Shown: positions 1 through 12,429, numbered from the stretch's first letter. The stretch: DNA of 64,000 nucleotides from Rhea pennata (GCF_028389875.1 NC_084670.1:36477155-36541154), one strand, 5' to 3'. The notes: generated by a model not told the origin, from the sequence alone. Numbers and translations: made by a program.

Positions 1-1417
1 TCTTACTGGCAGGATTGGTGTGTTGAATTCAGATCAACACTCTCTAAGCAAGCCATTTTGCAAGAAGGTATTAATTAGGGGTTCCAATCCTCTATGTGCT
101 CCTAGCTTGGCAGGGTCCTGATGCACCCTAAACTGGCTTTGCTCCCAGCTGTAGCTCTATTTTGACTAGGGTCGCGTTCTTCCCTTTCCCCGGCTTTGTC
201 AAGGCCCAGAGCAGGGGAATCACTGCAACCAATACACTTGAAGGGATACTTGCACCGTTATTCCACAGAGCCGACTCCATCAAAAGGCAGATTTGCACTC
301 CCCATGCCAGTTCTGGAGGGCTGTGGAGCTGCACGGAACTCTTGGAAAAGCTTATCTGCACATGAATTTGCATAGTAAATCCCGTCCTAATAAAGGCAGG
401 GAACACTGGCAGCTAGAGAAACTCATGAGTCCGTTTAGTACCTCCAATTGTACATTCCACTGCTTGCAAAAATGGCCTCCAGGTTTTCCTCCCCATAGCC
501 CCAACCGTGGTAGTAGTAGTCGTCTTACTTAAGGGTCCTTTACAACTCGTTATCACTGAATGAGCGGCTCCACTATCTAATAAAAAAATCTACAGTTTCA
601 TTCCCCAGCTTTAATGGAACCAGGGGATCAGCTGCGCAAATTCTGGTTTTCTCCCCCGCTCCCCTCCGTTCCATATTTGACTCCTCTAACATATTCAGGT
701 TGGTGTTTTCTGGGCTCTGGGGCTTTGTCATCCTTCTTCGGATGACCAGAATTATTGCTTTTATATACCTTCTATTGACCAGTATTACAGTTCAAGGTCA
801 CATTTTCTGGCCATTGCTCATCACATTCCAACTTAGCCATTCCAGCTTACACATATTAATCACAGTAGCTTCTACAAAGATATCCCAGTGTTTCAAAATG
901 CACACCCCAAAGGGCTACGGGGAGGAATGGTGGATTGGCTTGACCCCAGGCCAGCTACCTAGAAACTCCAGCCTCCACCTTTATACTTGCACCTTTGTGC
1001 GCACTCGGCTCTGACCCCTCTGGTCATTAAGGCAACCCTTGCCGAGCCTCTTTATCCCTTTATGCGCACTTCATACCCTTGTGCGCACTTCATCCCACTA
1101 CCCTTCCCTGCAGCAAAATAATGTAAGTTGCTACGAGCTGTTTCTCTGATAGGAGGTCCACCCTCCATTTGACACCTACGCCTCATAATGTGCCCTAATT
1201 CGGGAGCTCTTAAATTTCCTCTTTCAGGCGCAGAACATTTCCCACCCCGTAATAAACATAACAACCGGAACTAGCAACTGGAACAACCGTACTAACTGCA
1301 GCAACAGCGCAACACGCGGAGCAACAGAGGAAAGAAGGAACAGAAAGAAGAGAAGACGAGAAGACAGTGCGGCCGCCCAATACCAGATACCTTTAAATCA
1401 ATCTGCAGGCTTAGGCC
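1..1417 (-). mobile_element. ERV-A internal region, left-arm copy (leader, gag remnant, protease)
   Basis: This is the mirror copy of 12889-14316. Read on the minus strand it runs from the U5 end of the LTR through a leader and a gag remnant to a protease remnant at about 117-590. The protease shows the aspartic-protease DSGA signature, disrupted by frameshift and stop codons just as in the right arm. The reverse-transcriptase part seen after 14326 would lie beyond position 1. The copy is defective. Confidence 0.8.
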
Positions 1418-1866
1418 TGACAGAGTTACCTTACCCTCCCTTCCTTTAGGTACCTTCAGAGCCTAATCCTGCAAGGCTTTCACCACGTCTTATGGACAGA
1501 CAACCTGCCTCAGGATTCACCCCATCCCTCCCCTCCTTTTTTTTCAAAAAAAAAAAAAAAAAGAGAGAGAGGAATGCCTTTACCTTTCAGCTTGGGACCT
1601 TGCTCGGAGCTCTTGGGTCTCAGGATCAGAGGTTCTCCCCGAAAATCCTTCGGTGCCAGCTGGAGATGCTGCGAGCCGACGGATCTGTTGAGACTCAGAA
1701 GCTGTATCCCATTCAGGGTGCTGGAAAAGGTACCGAAAAAACGGAAAATAAAACTCCTTAATACCGAGGTAGCATTAAGAAGCAGGCATTCCTTTAACAG
1801 GCGCCGGGGACAGTGGAGATCCTTCTACCTAATACGCCCCCTGAGACCATGATTCGTTGAGCTTAT
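1418..1866 (-). mobile_element. ERV-A LTR, 5'-truncated, left arm
   Basis: This mirrors 12430-12888. It shares long stretches with 8205-8576 and 16355-16790: the element's AAGCTCAAC block, the TTAAAGGAATGCCTGC block, the TCCAGCTGGCACCGAAGG block and the poly(A/T)-rich tract (here an A run around 1545-1562). The U3 part containing the promoter is missing, because similarity to the other LTR copies stops at 1866. The same truncation occurs in both arms, so it predates the palindrome or was homogenised. Confidence 0.8.
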
Positions 1867-3480
1867 AACACTGCCACCACCCCCCAAAATATCCTTGCAG
1901 GAGGGCGCTGCAGAGCTGAGATTTTAACTGACTTCCAAGTAGAAGCCCTCCGCTGACCCCGCCAGAGGGCTGCAGCTGAAATGAAGACACCAGACGGGCT
2001 TTGGACAAGGGCGTGCTCCCATCCACGATGCAAAGGCGTCTTCGGCCTCAGAGCCTGTTCCTCCCTTCAGCATAAGCAAAGTGCTGCCTACGGCACGACT
2101 GGCACCAAGCCCTTTTTTAGTCACTTCATTAAGGCTCTCAACATTGCACTACTATCATGCAGCTACACTGCACCGCAGAGGTCTGGGGTACATTCTGCGG
2201 CCAGCCAGGGCAGTTCCTGTCACCCCCACCCCCACCCCCCATCTCATTACTAAAGAAACAAGGAAGTTCCTTGGCCAAAGGCAAAGAGAGAAGAAATACC
2301 CGTCAGCAGGCAAGAGGCAATGTCTTCCTCTGCTGAAGCACCAGAACTGCGACCTTCAAAGACCAACCGGGAGCACAGCGCAGGGACAAACTAAGAGATA
2401 ACTAAGCATCAGTCAGGCTGCCAGAGCCATTAGGAGGACACAAGGAGAGCAAAAAGAAAGTGTTTGCAAGCTCTCGAAGATAAACACAAGCCCGAAGCTA
2501 TACAAACGTTAACAACAATGTCATGATTTAGCTACAGGCAAGCAATTCGCCACACCTAGCAGTCTGTTCCGCCGGCAGGGAGAAGGAAAGCTTTGGTTAC
2601 GTAAATATTCCTATTTTCTGTGAACAAGTACAATTCTTCTCCGGGTACCCTGCAACACAGAAGGAAAATATCGTCCCCGCACTCTGCTGAAATTCAGCTA
2701 CCAAACTCGCGCCCCGGACAGGGGCACAGTCCAGCGGCTGCGCCCTTTCGGACTGCCCCACGTGCACTAACAGTGCTGGGAGCTTCCCCCGAGGAAAAAC
2801 AACAGGCTGCGGGGGAGCAAGACCTCAGGGAAATCCTCCCGAAACTGCACCGAGGAAGCTTTCTCAGCCCACAAGCAAAGAGAAGCACGGAATGTGAATG
2901 TGCTGAAGGCGAGCTCCTGTCACGGCGGCACCATGAAGCCTCCCGCAGCCGCTTGGTTCCCACGCGTGGAGAAAGGGCCATCTCTGCTGAGCAGCAGCAG
3001 CAGTAGCCTGCTGCGCCAGACTGCTTACAAACCCGCGCCCAACTGCTCTAAGCAACAGCCATTCCCGAGTCTCCGCGCACTCGTTCGCCTTCCGTCCCGC
3101 GGCAATTTAGCATGACTCAAAAGAGCGACTGTGAATGCATCAGCAGAAATATTTCACACTCCGCTGGACTGTAGAGAAAGCGAAAGCGAAAAGCAACCGA
3201 GAACTGCCTGGTCTCGGTTTACTTCAAAAAGCAGCTTCTCGGGCTTGCCTTGCTCTGAAACACTCCCAAACGCATACCGCAACGCAGGCTCCACCGGCGC
3301 CTGGGAAGAAGCGCTCGCAGCTCCCTGGGCTCACCACAACTACCCCACTCGCGCACGCAGAGCTTCCCCCGGGCTGTGAAACGCGGGCCACAAACATAAA
3401 CCAGAGGCAGCTAAAACACTCCCTAAGCTAATCGTCCTTTCCCTTGGGAACTTACGGGCGTTATTAAGGAAGAAAGCAAA
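1867..3480. other. Left-arm sequence with no recognisable gene
   Basis: This is ordinary mixed sequence between the truncated LTR and the CpG island. It contains a short C-rich simple repeat (CACCCC units near 2222-2240). Short open frames exist on both strands and are mirrored in the other arm, but none shows domain features. No gene is called. The mirror image is 10800-12429. Confidence 0.5.
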
Positions 3481-3499
3481 GGAAGGCAGAGTCTCGGCA

Positions 3500-4890
3500 G
3501 AAGAGAAGGCAGTCGGACACCGCGGCTGCTCACAAGTCTTCTCACGGGCAGGCGGCGCGGCGAGAGCTTTCTCACACGGGGACGCAGCAAGGGTGGTGCT
3601 TCACCCCCCGGGCACCGGGCCCTCGCTGTCGGGAGGAGGTCATTCCTCTCCCTTCCTCGGCTGAAAATACTCCGTGCCGAACCCCGAGACAATCAGCATA
3701 TTTTCCAAGGGAAACAGCACGCTGCGCTTCACGCCTGGAACACAGGATCAGCTGCCTGACGCCTGCCAAAGGGCTTCTGGCAGCAGCGAGAACAGGCTGC
3801 AGCCGCGGCTTTCCAGAGGCCGCCGCTGCTGGGAGGCCGCACCCAGCGCTGCTCCGAGCAAGCACCAGCGTTTTCCCCGCTCGCTCGCGGCGCAGGAGCC
3901 TTCCCCTCGCGCAGCAGAGACGTGCTGGGAGCAAGCGCCGGCTCCCGGCACCCCCGCGGGAACTCGCAGCGTGCGGAAGCTGCGACCCGCCCGCCACCTC
4001 CGCGGAGAACAGACCCGCGGACACGGCAGCGCCGGGCCGGGACTCGCGGCAGCTGCGCGAAGCTCCGCGCACGCGGGAGCCGCTGACACCCGCCTTTCTC
4101 GCCGCGGAGGGAAAGACCCCGCCCGAGCGCAGAGGCCGCCTCTGCGGGCCGAGGAAGCGCCGGGGCGGCGGCGGCTGTGGCGGCGGCTGCAGCGGCGGCT
4201 GCAGCGGCGGGGAGGCCCCGCGCTCTCAGCGCCCGGCTGAAGCGGGGCGTCGGCGGCGCCCGGCAGGGAGCCCCAGCCTGGGCCCTGGCGCGGCCGCGGA
4301 GGCGAGGGCAGGCGCCGAGCTGGCAGGGCCCGGCCCCCGCGGCGGCGGCGGCGGCGCTCCTCGGCGCTCCCGGGGCCACGCGGGCGAGGGCCCCGGGCTC
4401 GGCCCCCCCGCCCCGCCGGGGCCCCCGCGGCGCCCCGGGCCGCGCCGGCCTGAGGGGAGCCTCCCGCCCGCCGCCGCCGCCGCGCCGCCGGCGCCTCAGC
4501 CCGGCCCCGGGCCCAGCACACGCGCCTCGGCGTGGCGCCCCCGCTGCCCCGCGCCGGCGGAGCCCTCCCGGCACGGCGGCGGCTCCCCGGCCGGGGCCTG
4601 CGGGCCGCAGCTCCCACCGGGCCGAGTTTAAAACGAGCCGTTCGCTCCCTCGGCGTCGGCGAATGGGCTGTGTAACCAGAGTGCGAAAGCACCGCGGGAC
4701 CTGGAATGCCCCTCGTCGAGAATGCCTCTTGGCACCCGCATCTGCGTCGCTGCGAGCGCCTTGCTGCTCGGCGGAGCCTGAGCAGAGCATGAAGCAGCAG
4801 GAGTGTGAACCTGGCCCCGCAGGAACGGTGGGAGGGAAGCCCTGGAGCCAGAGCGCGATGCCGGTTACCGCAGGCAAGTAGCACAGCCCT
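3500..4890. promoter_or_regulatory. CpG island, left arm of palindrome 1
   Basis: The stretch is extremely rich in G, C and CpG, with CGG/GCC trinucleotide runs (for example 4158-4216 and 4336-4360). Vertebrate CpG islands of this kind usually mark promoters. Long open frames cross it on both strands, but they are Arg/Ala/Gly/Pro-rich and overlap each other, so I read them as composition artefacts. In the minus-strand direction candidate splice donors of GTAAGT type follow the island, mirroring 10838 and 11068 in the other arm. The transcript, if any, is unidentified and may be non-coding at its 5' end. Confidence 0.7.
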
Positions 4891-5710
4891 TCCCCTGCTT
4901 GGGGCAAGCCCCATCTTCAAAGCGCCGCGCGAGGCCGTTCCTCTGGCCTTTTCCCCTTCCAATGACCCCCGAGAGCCAAACCCTGCCTTTAGCAGCCGCC
5001 GTTGCTGCTGCAGCCTTTGCCTGGGGAAGAATTGGGGGGCAAAATCCATCGGATCCCAGCTCGCCTTTAGCCTTGTTTTGTCTCCTGGTCAAACACTCTC
5101 TCACAGAGGAAAGGGACAGCGTAACCCACAGCGCATGTATTTATGTTAGAAACGATCCCATTTCAGCAAAGGGGGCTTTTCCTTTGCTGAAAAGCAAGGT
5201 CCCAAAGGTTTGTGTTAGCCAGGGCCCACTGTCATTTGGTCTGGAGATGTTTTTTCCCCTACGATCCTGCTTCCGTGCCCGTTTGAATCTTTGCACTTCT
5301 TTCTGTAGTCCTCAGTCAGGCATGGCACCTTTCTTCCTTCTTTTTCCGAGTCAAATTCTGGCAACAGGAATCCTACTTAGTGTGTCCTTATGCCTCAGCT
5401 CCCTGGCACAACTAGGGGGAAGGAGCCCTTCCGGAGGTGACTCTGCAGGTTAGTGGCGGATTTGGCATTAGTTTGGGGAGCATGATCTGCCTGTAAAGGG
5501 CACAATGCAGTGAAGTGCTTAGAGAAATGTATTTTCTGTATTTGTAGTCCTCATGCTCCTGCCTAGAAGGCTGGGGTGAAAAGGACGTGGCATGAAAAAT
5601 GTCCCCCCTTGTTGACTGGGTCAGGCCCTACATAGGCTTTAAATCTGTTGCGGTAGTGTGGCCAAATACTTGAGCATCAGTGTGTAAAATCTGAAGAAGT
5701 GCTCCATTCT
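4891..5710. other. Inner part of left arm, no clear gene
   Basis: GC content falls off after the CpG island. A 184-codon open frame on the plus strand (4899-5453) is preserved in the mirror copy. Because the arms are almost identical, that is not independent evidence of coding. It shows no domain or splice structure I recognise. The mirror is 8583-9400. Confidence 0.4.
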
Positions 5711-7035
5711 CCCCTGTATTTCTCTGCACTTGGAAGTGTTGTAGAGCAGGGGAAGGTGCTGGTTGCCTGCAGGTATTCCCAGCAACAGCTGCCTGGTCCC
5801 TGCGCAGTCTGCTCTGCTGGCTTCAGCACTGAAAGGAGCTGACAAATGAAGGTGGCAGAATGGGCTGATGCTGCTCAACTAGTTCGAGCTGTGGGGACAA
5901 TCCAAAGGCATCTGTACTGCAGCAGAGGATGAATGGCGTTGAGCCTGAGCCTTTCACCCTAAGAATGGAGTGGTAAAAGGGGAGCAGCTTTGAGAAAAGG
6001 ACCAGAGCAGGAGCCTTTCTGAAGGCAGCTGGTATGCCATTAGGCGATGCTTCAGACGAAGGGAGCATAGCAAAAGGTGGTGGGAGAGGAGATTTCTGCA
6101 GCATTTTTGTTCTCATGTCTGTACTGTAGAGGAAAGCTAGGGAATGAGGTCATCAGTGTATTGCAGACCTGATGCTTCCAGAGCCTCACCTCACTAGCTC
6201 ACACCCTTTTCCTTGGAGTGTCCCAAGAGAGTTTGTTTCTGTAATGGGAAGGCTTTGTTTTTGCACCTTCTTATCAGCCTGTTCTTGTGTGTGCAGCCTT
6301 CCTCAGCTTTATGGGTTTTAGAAGAGATCAGCATTTCTTGCAGCCACTAATGAGTTCTAAACTAGACTTGTTCCCAAAGCACACTTCATTTTGAGACTAG
6401 TAGCTTGGGGTTGGGGCAAAACTGAGGCAAGCTTATGAAGAGTTTACCTGAACGTAGAGCTAATCTAGCTGCCTCTCATCTGATGTCTAGCTCCAATTTT
6501 GAATTTAGCCTCTAGTCTGTTTTTCAGTCTCCCTTCTGCTTTGCTAACTTTGTCAAGACAATCTACTGATGCCATACGGGCTTGGTTCTATTTGGGCTTG
6601 GAGCCAGCCCTGCTGTAGAAAGGAGCATTTTTCTTCCACCCACTTCTACCAGTGTAGATGTTTGCATATCAGAGCAGACTGGGGAACTGATCTGAGTTAA
6701 AATGTCTTTTGACTTTATTTTTTCTTTTTTTCTTGGGGGGGCATGGGGGGTGGGAAGGGCAAGAGGATAGAGGGAAGGATGGCAGCGGGGGGGGGGGGGG
6801 ATGGGGTGTGGGGGGGTTAAAACCAGACTAATTGGAACCAGGTCACCGAATGTGTTTTACCACACCCATGCTCAAAGAGAGGACACCACTTCCTCTTTTG
6901 TTGACAGTGTTTGCTCAAAGGATAAAGGCACTTGTTTTGCATTAACTCTTCTCAGCTAGATTCTTGGTCATGCTTGATGCCAGGTGTTAGGCTATGTCAA
7001 GAAGGCATATGTATACACCCCTATATATATATAGA

Positions 7036-7059
7036 TATATAAAAATATATTTTTATATA
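7036..7059. repeat. 24-bp perfect AT palindrome inside an AT-repeat block
   Basis: The sequence consists of A/T only and equals its own reverse complement over 24 bases (A5-TATA-T5 core). It is flanked by further TATA/GATAT repeats from about 7020 to 7072. Such DNA can extrude cruciforms and is a common fragile or recombinogenic motif; that role here is inference. Confidence 0.85.
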
Positions 7060-7119
7060 CATATCTATATATCTTCAGTATCCCAAGAGATGGAGCCTTC
7101 AAAGTTGCGTTTGGAAAAA

Positions 7120-7335
7120 GGCTGCCTTCTAGTTGATTGTTGTGAGACTGGCTGTGCAAGCAGTAGATGCCTCTTGGGCCAGTCAGTAGTGTTGCCTCTG
7201 TTCCTGCCTCCATGTGAAATGCCTCCCCTGTGTTTGCCTCACATACTGGTTGTGAGCAGAGGCAGGAGACCAGAAGCCTGGTGGCTTTGAGCTGGAGGAG
7301 AGTGACATGCAAAGGAAGAAGGCAGATGGACAGGT
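7120..7335 (+). pseudogene. Degenerate copy of the 18.5-18.7 kb gene fragment
   Basis: The text around 7138-7335 aligns by eye with 18530-18700. Shared blocks include the GTGAGACTGGCTG/GTGTGACTGACTG block, the GATGCCTC(T/C)TGGGC block, the CCATSTGAAATGCCTCC block, and a start of coding-like sequence reading LEESDMQRKK here against LEEEECQRKM there. The copy is diverged and lacks the long coiled-coil continuation. It appears to be an old duplicate of an intron-exon junction. Confidence 0.55.
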
Positions 7336-7785
7336 GGCAGGAGTGTGGATAAGAACTTCTTTGAAAATAAAACAGAGCCTTGTCACACCTTGATCATGCC
7401 TTTGTCAGAGCAGTGCAGCTGCTTGCTGCAAGCACCATCGGCAGGCAAAAAAAACGTCAGGCATGGGGTCTCCTGGCCAGGAGAAGGCACGCTGCCTGGG
7501 GTGGAAGTCTGAGAAGGCCTTAAAAAAGTCTCTGTGCAGGCTTTTGGGGCTGGGCTAATAGCCTGGGCAGCTATGCACAACTAAGGACTAGGTTTAAGTC
7601 GGAATTTGCCCCAGGGCCTGAAGCAGGGCTGCAGCCTGGCCTCTCTGAGGCCACTGCCAGGGGCAGTCGCAAGGCTGCTCAGAGGCTCGACCTGTTGTCC
7701 TGGGACAGGCAGAGGCGCATGTCTCAGGCATGCCGCCCTCCCCAGCGAGGCCCTCACACAGCACTCGCTTGCCAGGAGTCCCACT

Positions 7786-8576
7786 GTTGTAGATAAGTAG
7801 GCCTTGAAATTTCACAAGTAGGATGTAACTGGCGCCTGGCTAGCCGTAACCATTAAGATAACAACAGGAGGCCTTCAAAATCAGAGCAGAACAGACCAAT
7901 TTGGCCCAAATTGCAAGACCGATAAGTATGACAAACAAGAAGAAGAGCCGAATTGAGACTTATATGGAAGTTCCGGTCAAGTCCTATATGGAAGTTCCAG
8001 GGAAAAGTGCAACCAAAGGTCATCCTGGTCTCCCTGGTATGACACCTGCTTGCCACTAGAGGCACCTGCAACCCCAAAAGACAGCCCCTCACGGACTCAA
8101 TGCGCACACGTAATAATATGTAAAAATACAAGCAAATTCCTGGAAAACTAATGAATACTCAAATTAATTCCAAGAATGGTAATGAACGTGTATGAGGGGT
8201 ATTCAGAAATAAGCTCAACGAATCATGCTGTTGGGAGGCATATTGGTGGAAGGACCCCCTACGTCTCCAGCGCCTATTAAAGGAATGCCTGCTTTTGAAT
8301 GCTACATTGGTGTTAAGGAACTTTATTTTCCGGTTTTGGTATCTTTTCCGGCACCCTGAATGGGATACAGCTTCTGAGTCTCGACAGATCCGTCGGCTTG
8401 CAGCGTCTCCAGCTGGCACCGAAGGATTTTCGGGGAGAACTTCTGATCCTGAGACCCAAGAGCTCCGAGCAAGGTCCCAAGCTGAAAGGTAAAGGCATTC
8501 CTCTCACTTTTTTTTTTTTTTTTTTTTGGAAAAAAAAGGGGGGGAGGGATGGAGTGAATCCTGAGGCAGGTTCCTA
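7786..8576 (+). mobile_element. ERV-A family solo LTR in the spacer
   Basis: From about 8017 to 8576 this matches the 3' LTR at 16171-16790. Shared parts are the CATCCTGGT block, the GACTCAATGC-CACACGTAAT block, the AATTAATTCC block, AAGCTCAAC, TTAAAGGAATGCCTGC and the T-run. Upstream are U3-like features, including a doubled TATATGGAAGTTCC motif near 7960-8000, an enhancer-like tandem repeat. The left edge is uncertain; a TGT at 7786 is one candidate. The LTR stops near 8576, immediately before the right palindrome arm begins, and no internal viral sequence follows. Confidence 0.75.
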
Positions 8577-9399
8577 TCAGGGAAAATGGAGCACTTCTTC
8601 AGATTTTACACACTGATGCTCAAGTATTTGGCCACACTACCGCAACAGATTTAAAGCCTATGTAGGGCCTGACCCAGTCAACAAGGGGGGACATTTTTCA
8701 TGCCACGTCCTTTTCACCCCAGCCTTCTAGGCAGGAGCATGAGGACTAAAAATACAGAAAATACATTTCTCTAAGCACTTCACTGCATTGTGCCCTTTAC
8801 AGGCAGATCGTGCTCCCCAAACTAATGCCAAATCCACCACTAACCTGCAGAGTCACCTCCGGAAGGGCTCCTTCCCCCTAGTTGTGCCAGGGAGCTGAGG
8901 CATAAGGACACACTAAGTAGGATTCCTGTTGCCAGAATTTGACTCGGAAAAAGAAGGAAGAAAGGTGCCATGCCTGACTGAGGACTACAGAAAGAAGTGC
9001 AAAGATTCAAACAGGCACAGAAGCAGGATCGTAGGGGAAAAAACATCTCCAGACCAAATGACAGTGGGCCCTGGCTAACACAAACCTTTGGGACCTTGCT
9101 TTTCAGCAAAGGAAAAGCCCCCTTTGCTGAAATGGGATCGTTTCTAACATAAATACATGCGCTGTGGGTTACGCTGTCCCTTTCCTCTGTGAGAGAGTGT
9201 TTGACCAGGAGACAAAACAAGGCTAAAGGCGAGCTGGGATCCGATGGATTTTGCCCCCCAATTCTTCCCCAGGCAAAGGCTGCAGCAGCAACGGCGGCTG
9301 CTAAAGGCAGGGTTTGGCTCTCGGGGGTCATTGGAAGGGGAAAAGGCCAGAGGAACGGCCTCGCGCGGCGCTTTGAAGATGGGGCTTGCCCCAAGCAGG

Positions 9400-10790
9400 G
9401 GAAGGGCTGTGCTACTTGCCTGCGGTAACCGGCATCGCGCTCTGGCTCCAGGGCTTCCCTCCCACCGTTCCTGCGGGGCCAGGTTCACACTCCTGCTGCT
9501 TCATGCTCTGCTCAGGCTCCGCCGAGCAGCAAGGCGCTCGCAGCGACGCAGATGCGGGTGCCAAGAGGCATTCTCGACGAGGGGCATTCCAGGTCCCGCG
9601 GTGCTTTCGCACGCTGGTTACACAGCCCATTCGCCGACGCCGAGGGAGCGAACGGCTCGTTTTAAACTCGGCCCGGTGGGAGCTGCGGCCCGCAGGCCCC
9701 GGCCGGGGAGCCGCCGCCGTGCCGGGAGGGCTCCGCCGGCGCGGGGCAGCGGGGGCGCCGCGCCGAGGCGCGTGTGCTGGGCCCGGGGCCGGGCTGAGGC
9801 GCCGGCGGCGCGGCGGCGGCGGCGGGCGGGAGGCTCCCCTCAGGCCGGCGCGGCCCGGGGCGCCGCGGGGGCCCCGGCGGGGCGGGGGGGCCGAGCCCGG
9901 GGCCCTCGCCCGTGGGGCCCCGGGAGCGCCGAGGAGCGCCGCCGCCGCCGCCGCGGGGGCCGGGCCCTGCTGGCTCGGCGCCTGCCCTCGCCTCCGCGGC
10001 CGCGCCAGGGCCCAGGCTGGGGCTCCCTGCCGGGCGCCGCCGACGCCCCGCTTCAGCCGGGCGCTGAGAGCGCGGGGCCTCCCCGCCGCTGCAGCCGCCG
10101 CTGCAGCCGCCGCCGCAGCCGCCGCTGCCCCGGCGCTTCCTCGGCCCGCAGAGGCGGCCTCTGCGCTCGGGCGGGGTCTTTCCCTCCGCGGCGAGAAAGG
10201 CGGGTGTCAGCGGCTCCCGCGTGCGCGGAGCTTCGCGCAGCTGCCGCGAGTCCCGGCCCGGCGCTGCCGTGTCCGCGGGTCTGTTCTCCGCGGAGGTGGC
10301 GGGCGGGTCGCAGCTTCCGCGCGCTGCGAGTTCCCGCGGGGGTGCCGGGAGCCGGCGCTTGCTCCCAGCACGTCTCTGCTGCGCGAGGGGAAGGCTCCTG
10401 CGCCGCGAGCGAGCGGGGAAAACGCTGGTGCTTGCTCGGAGCAGCGCTGGGTGCGGCCTCCCAGCAGCGGCGGCCTCTGGAAAGCCGCGGCTGCAGCCTG
10501 TCCTCGCTGCTGCCAGAAGCCCTTTGGCAGGCGTCAGGCAGCTGATCCTGTGTTCCAGGCGTGAAGCGCAGCGTGCTGTTTCCCTTGGAAAATATGCTGA
10601 TTGTCTCGGGGTTCGGCACGGAGTATTTTCAGCCGAGGAAGGGAGAGGAATGACCTCCTCCCGACAGCGAGGGCCCGGTGCCCGGGGGGTGAAGCACCAC
10701 CCTTGCTGCGTCCCCGTGTGAGAAAGCTCTCGCCGCGCCGCCTGCCCGTGAGAAGACTTGTGAGCAGCCGCGGTGTCCGACTGCCTTCTC
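9400..10790. promoter_or_regulatory. CpG island, right arm of palindrome 1
   Basis: Mirror of 3500-4890 and in the opposite orientation, so the two islands form an inverted pair about 5 kb apart. In the plus direction GTAAGT donor-like sites follow at 10838-10843 and 11068-11073. A pyrimidine-tract acceptor follows with its AG at 11643-11644. These could bound untranslated exons of a transcript leaving the palindrome centre, but no protein family is recognised. Small differences from the left copy lie mostly in CGG/CTG runs. Confidence 0.7.
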
Positions 10791-10799
10791 TTCTGCCGA

Positions 10800-12429
10800 G
10801 ACTCTGCCTTCCTTTGCTTTCTTCCTTAATAACGCCCGTAAGTTCCCAAGGGAAAGGACGATTAGCTTAGGGAGTGTTTTAGCTGCCTCTGGTTTATGTT
10901 TGTGGCCCGCGTTTCACAGCCCGGGGGAAGCTCTGCGTGCGCGAGTGGGGTAGTTGTGGTGAGCCCAGGGAGCTGCGAGCACTTCTTCCCATGCGCCGGT
11001 GGAGCCTGCGTTGCGGTATGCGTTTGGGAGTGTTTCAGAGCAAGCCAAGCCCGAGAAGCTGCTTTTTGTAAGTAAACCGAGACCAGGCAGTTCTCGGTTG
11101 CTTTTCGCTTTCGCTTTCTCTACAGTCCAGCGGAGTGTGAAATATTTCTGCTGATGCATTCACAGTCGCTCTTTTGAGTCATGCTAAATTGCCGCGGGAC
11201 GGAAGGCGAACGAGTGCGCGGAGACTCGGGAATGGCTGTTGCTTAGAGCAGTTGGGCGCGGGTTTGTAAGCAGTCTGGCGCAGCAGGCTACTGCTGCTGC
11301 TGCTCAGCAGAGATGGCCCTTTCTCCACGCGTGGGAACCAAGCGGCTGCGGGAGGCTTCATGGTGCCGCCGTGACAGGAGCTCGCCTTCAGCACATTCAC
11401 ATTCCGTGCTTCTCTTTGCTTGTGGGCTGAGAAAGCTTCCTCGGTGCAGTTTCGGGAGGATTTCCCTGAGGTCTTGCTCCCCCGCAGCCTGTTGTTTTTC
11501 CTCGGGGGAAGCTCCCAGCACTGTTAGTGCGCGTGGGGCAGTCCGAAAGGGCGCAGCCGCTGGACTGTGCCCCTGTCCGGGGCGCGAGTTTGGTAGCTGA
11601 ATTTCAGCAGAGTGCGGGGACGATATTTTCCTTCTGTGTTGCAGGGTACCCGGAGAAGAATTGTACTTGTTCACAGAAAATAGGAATATTTACGTAACCA
11701 AAGCTTTCCTTCTCCCTGCCGGCGGAACAGACTGCTAGGTGTGGCGAATTGCTTGCCTGTAGCTAAATCATGACATTGTTGTTAACGTTTGTATAGCTTC
11801 GGGCTTGTGTTTATCTTCGAGAGCTTGCAAACACTTTCTTTTTGCTCTCCTTGTGTCCTCCTAATGGCTCTGGCAGCCTGACTGATGCTTAGTTATCTCT
11901 TAGTTTGTCCCTGCGCTGTGCTCCCGGTTGGTCTTTGAAGGTCGCAGTTCTGGTGCTTCAGCAGAAGAAGACATTGCCTCTTGCCTGCTGACGGGCATTT
12001 CTTCTCTCTTTGCCTTTGGCCAAGGAACTTCCTTGTTTCTTTAGTAATGAGATGGGGGGTGGGGGTGGGGGTGACAGGAACTGCCCTGGCTGGCCGCAGA
12101 ATGTACCCCAGACCTCTGCGGTGCAGTGTAGCTGCATGATAGTAGTGCAATGTTGAGAGCCTTAATGAAGTGACTAAAAAAGGGCTTGGTGCCGGTCGTG
12201 CCGTAGGCAGCACTTTGCTTATGCTGAAGGGAGGACAGGCTCTGAGGCCGAAGACGCCTTTGCATCGTGGATGGGAGCACGCCCTTGTCCAAAGCCCGTC
12301 TGGTGTCTTCATTTCAGCTGCAGCCCTCTGGCGGGGTCAGCGGAGGGCTTCTACTTGGAAGTCAGTTAAAATCTCAGCTCTGCAGCGCCCTCCTGCAAGG
12401 ATATTTTGGGGGGTGGTGGCAGTGTTATA
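10800..12429. other. Right-arm sequence with no recognisable gene
   Basis: Mirror of 1867-3480. It includes the GGGGGT simple repeat near 12055-12072. Candidate donor and acceptor sites are mentioned under the CpG island. Nothing else can be supported. Confidence 0.5.

Larger units (their letters stand above)
1..5710. repeat. Palindrome 1, left arm
   Basis: This stretch is the reverse complement of 8583-14316. Position 1 pairs with 14316, and position 5699 pairs with 8594; the drift in the pairing sum comes from small indels, mainly in homopolymers. Reading frames in the two arms differ at only a few residues: about eight in a 433-codon frame across the CpG island. Identity is therefore near 99 percent by eye. 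The arm may continue to the left of the window, so its true outer limit is unknown. Such identity implies recent duplication or ongoing arm-to-arm gene conversion (inference). Confidence 0.95.
5711..7785. other. Palindrome 1 spacer, unique part
   Basis: This is single-copy sequence between the arms. It holds a poly(G)-rich tract around 6736-6816, including a run of about 14 G at 6787-6800, and an AT-rich self-complementary block at 7015-7072. It also holds a stretch at 7120-7335 related to 18530-18700 (listed separately). No complete gene is visible. Confidence 0.6.

Noticed and set aside
3729-5049. Overlapping 392- and 433-codon open frames across the CpG island, also seen at 9244-10564
   Set aside because: Both strands and several frames are open at once, with Arg/Ala/Gly/Pro bias. 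Stops are rare simply because the DNA is so GC-rich. Preservation in both arms is not independent because the arms are nearly identical.
4899-5453. 184-codon frame next to the CpG island
   Set aside because: No domain, no homologue recognised and no splice structure. Conservation between arms reflects recent duplication.
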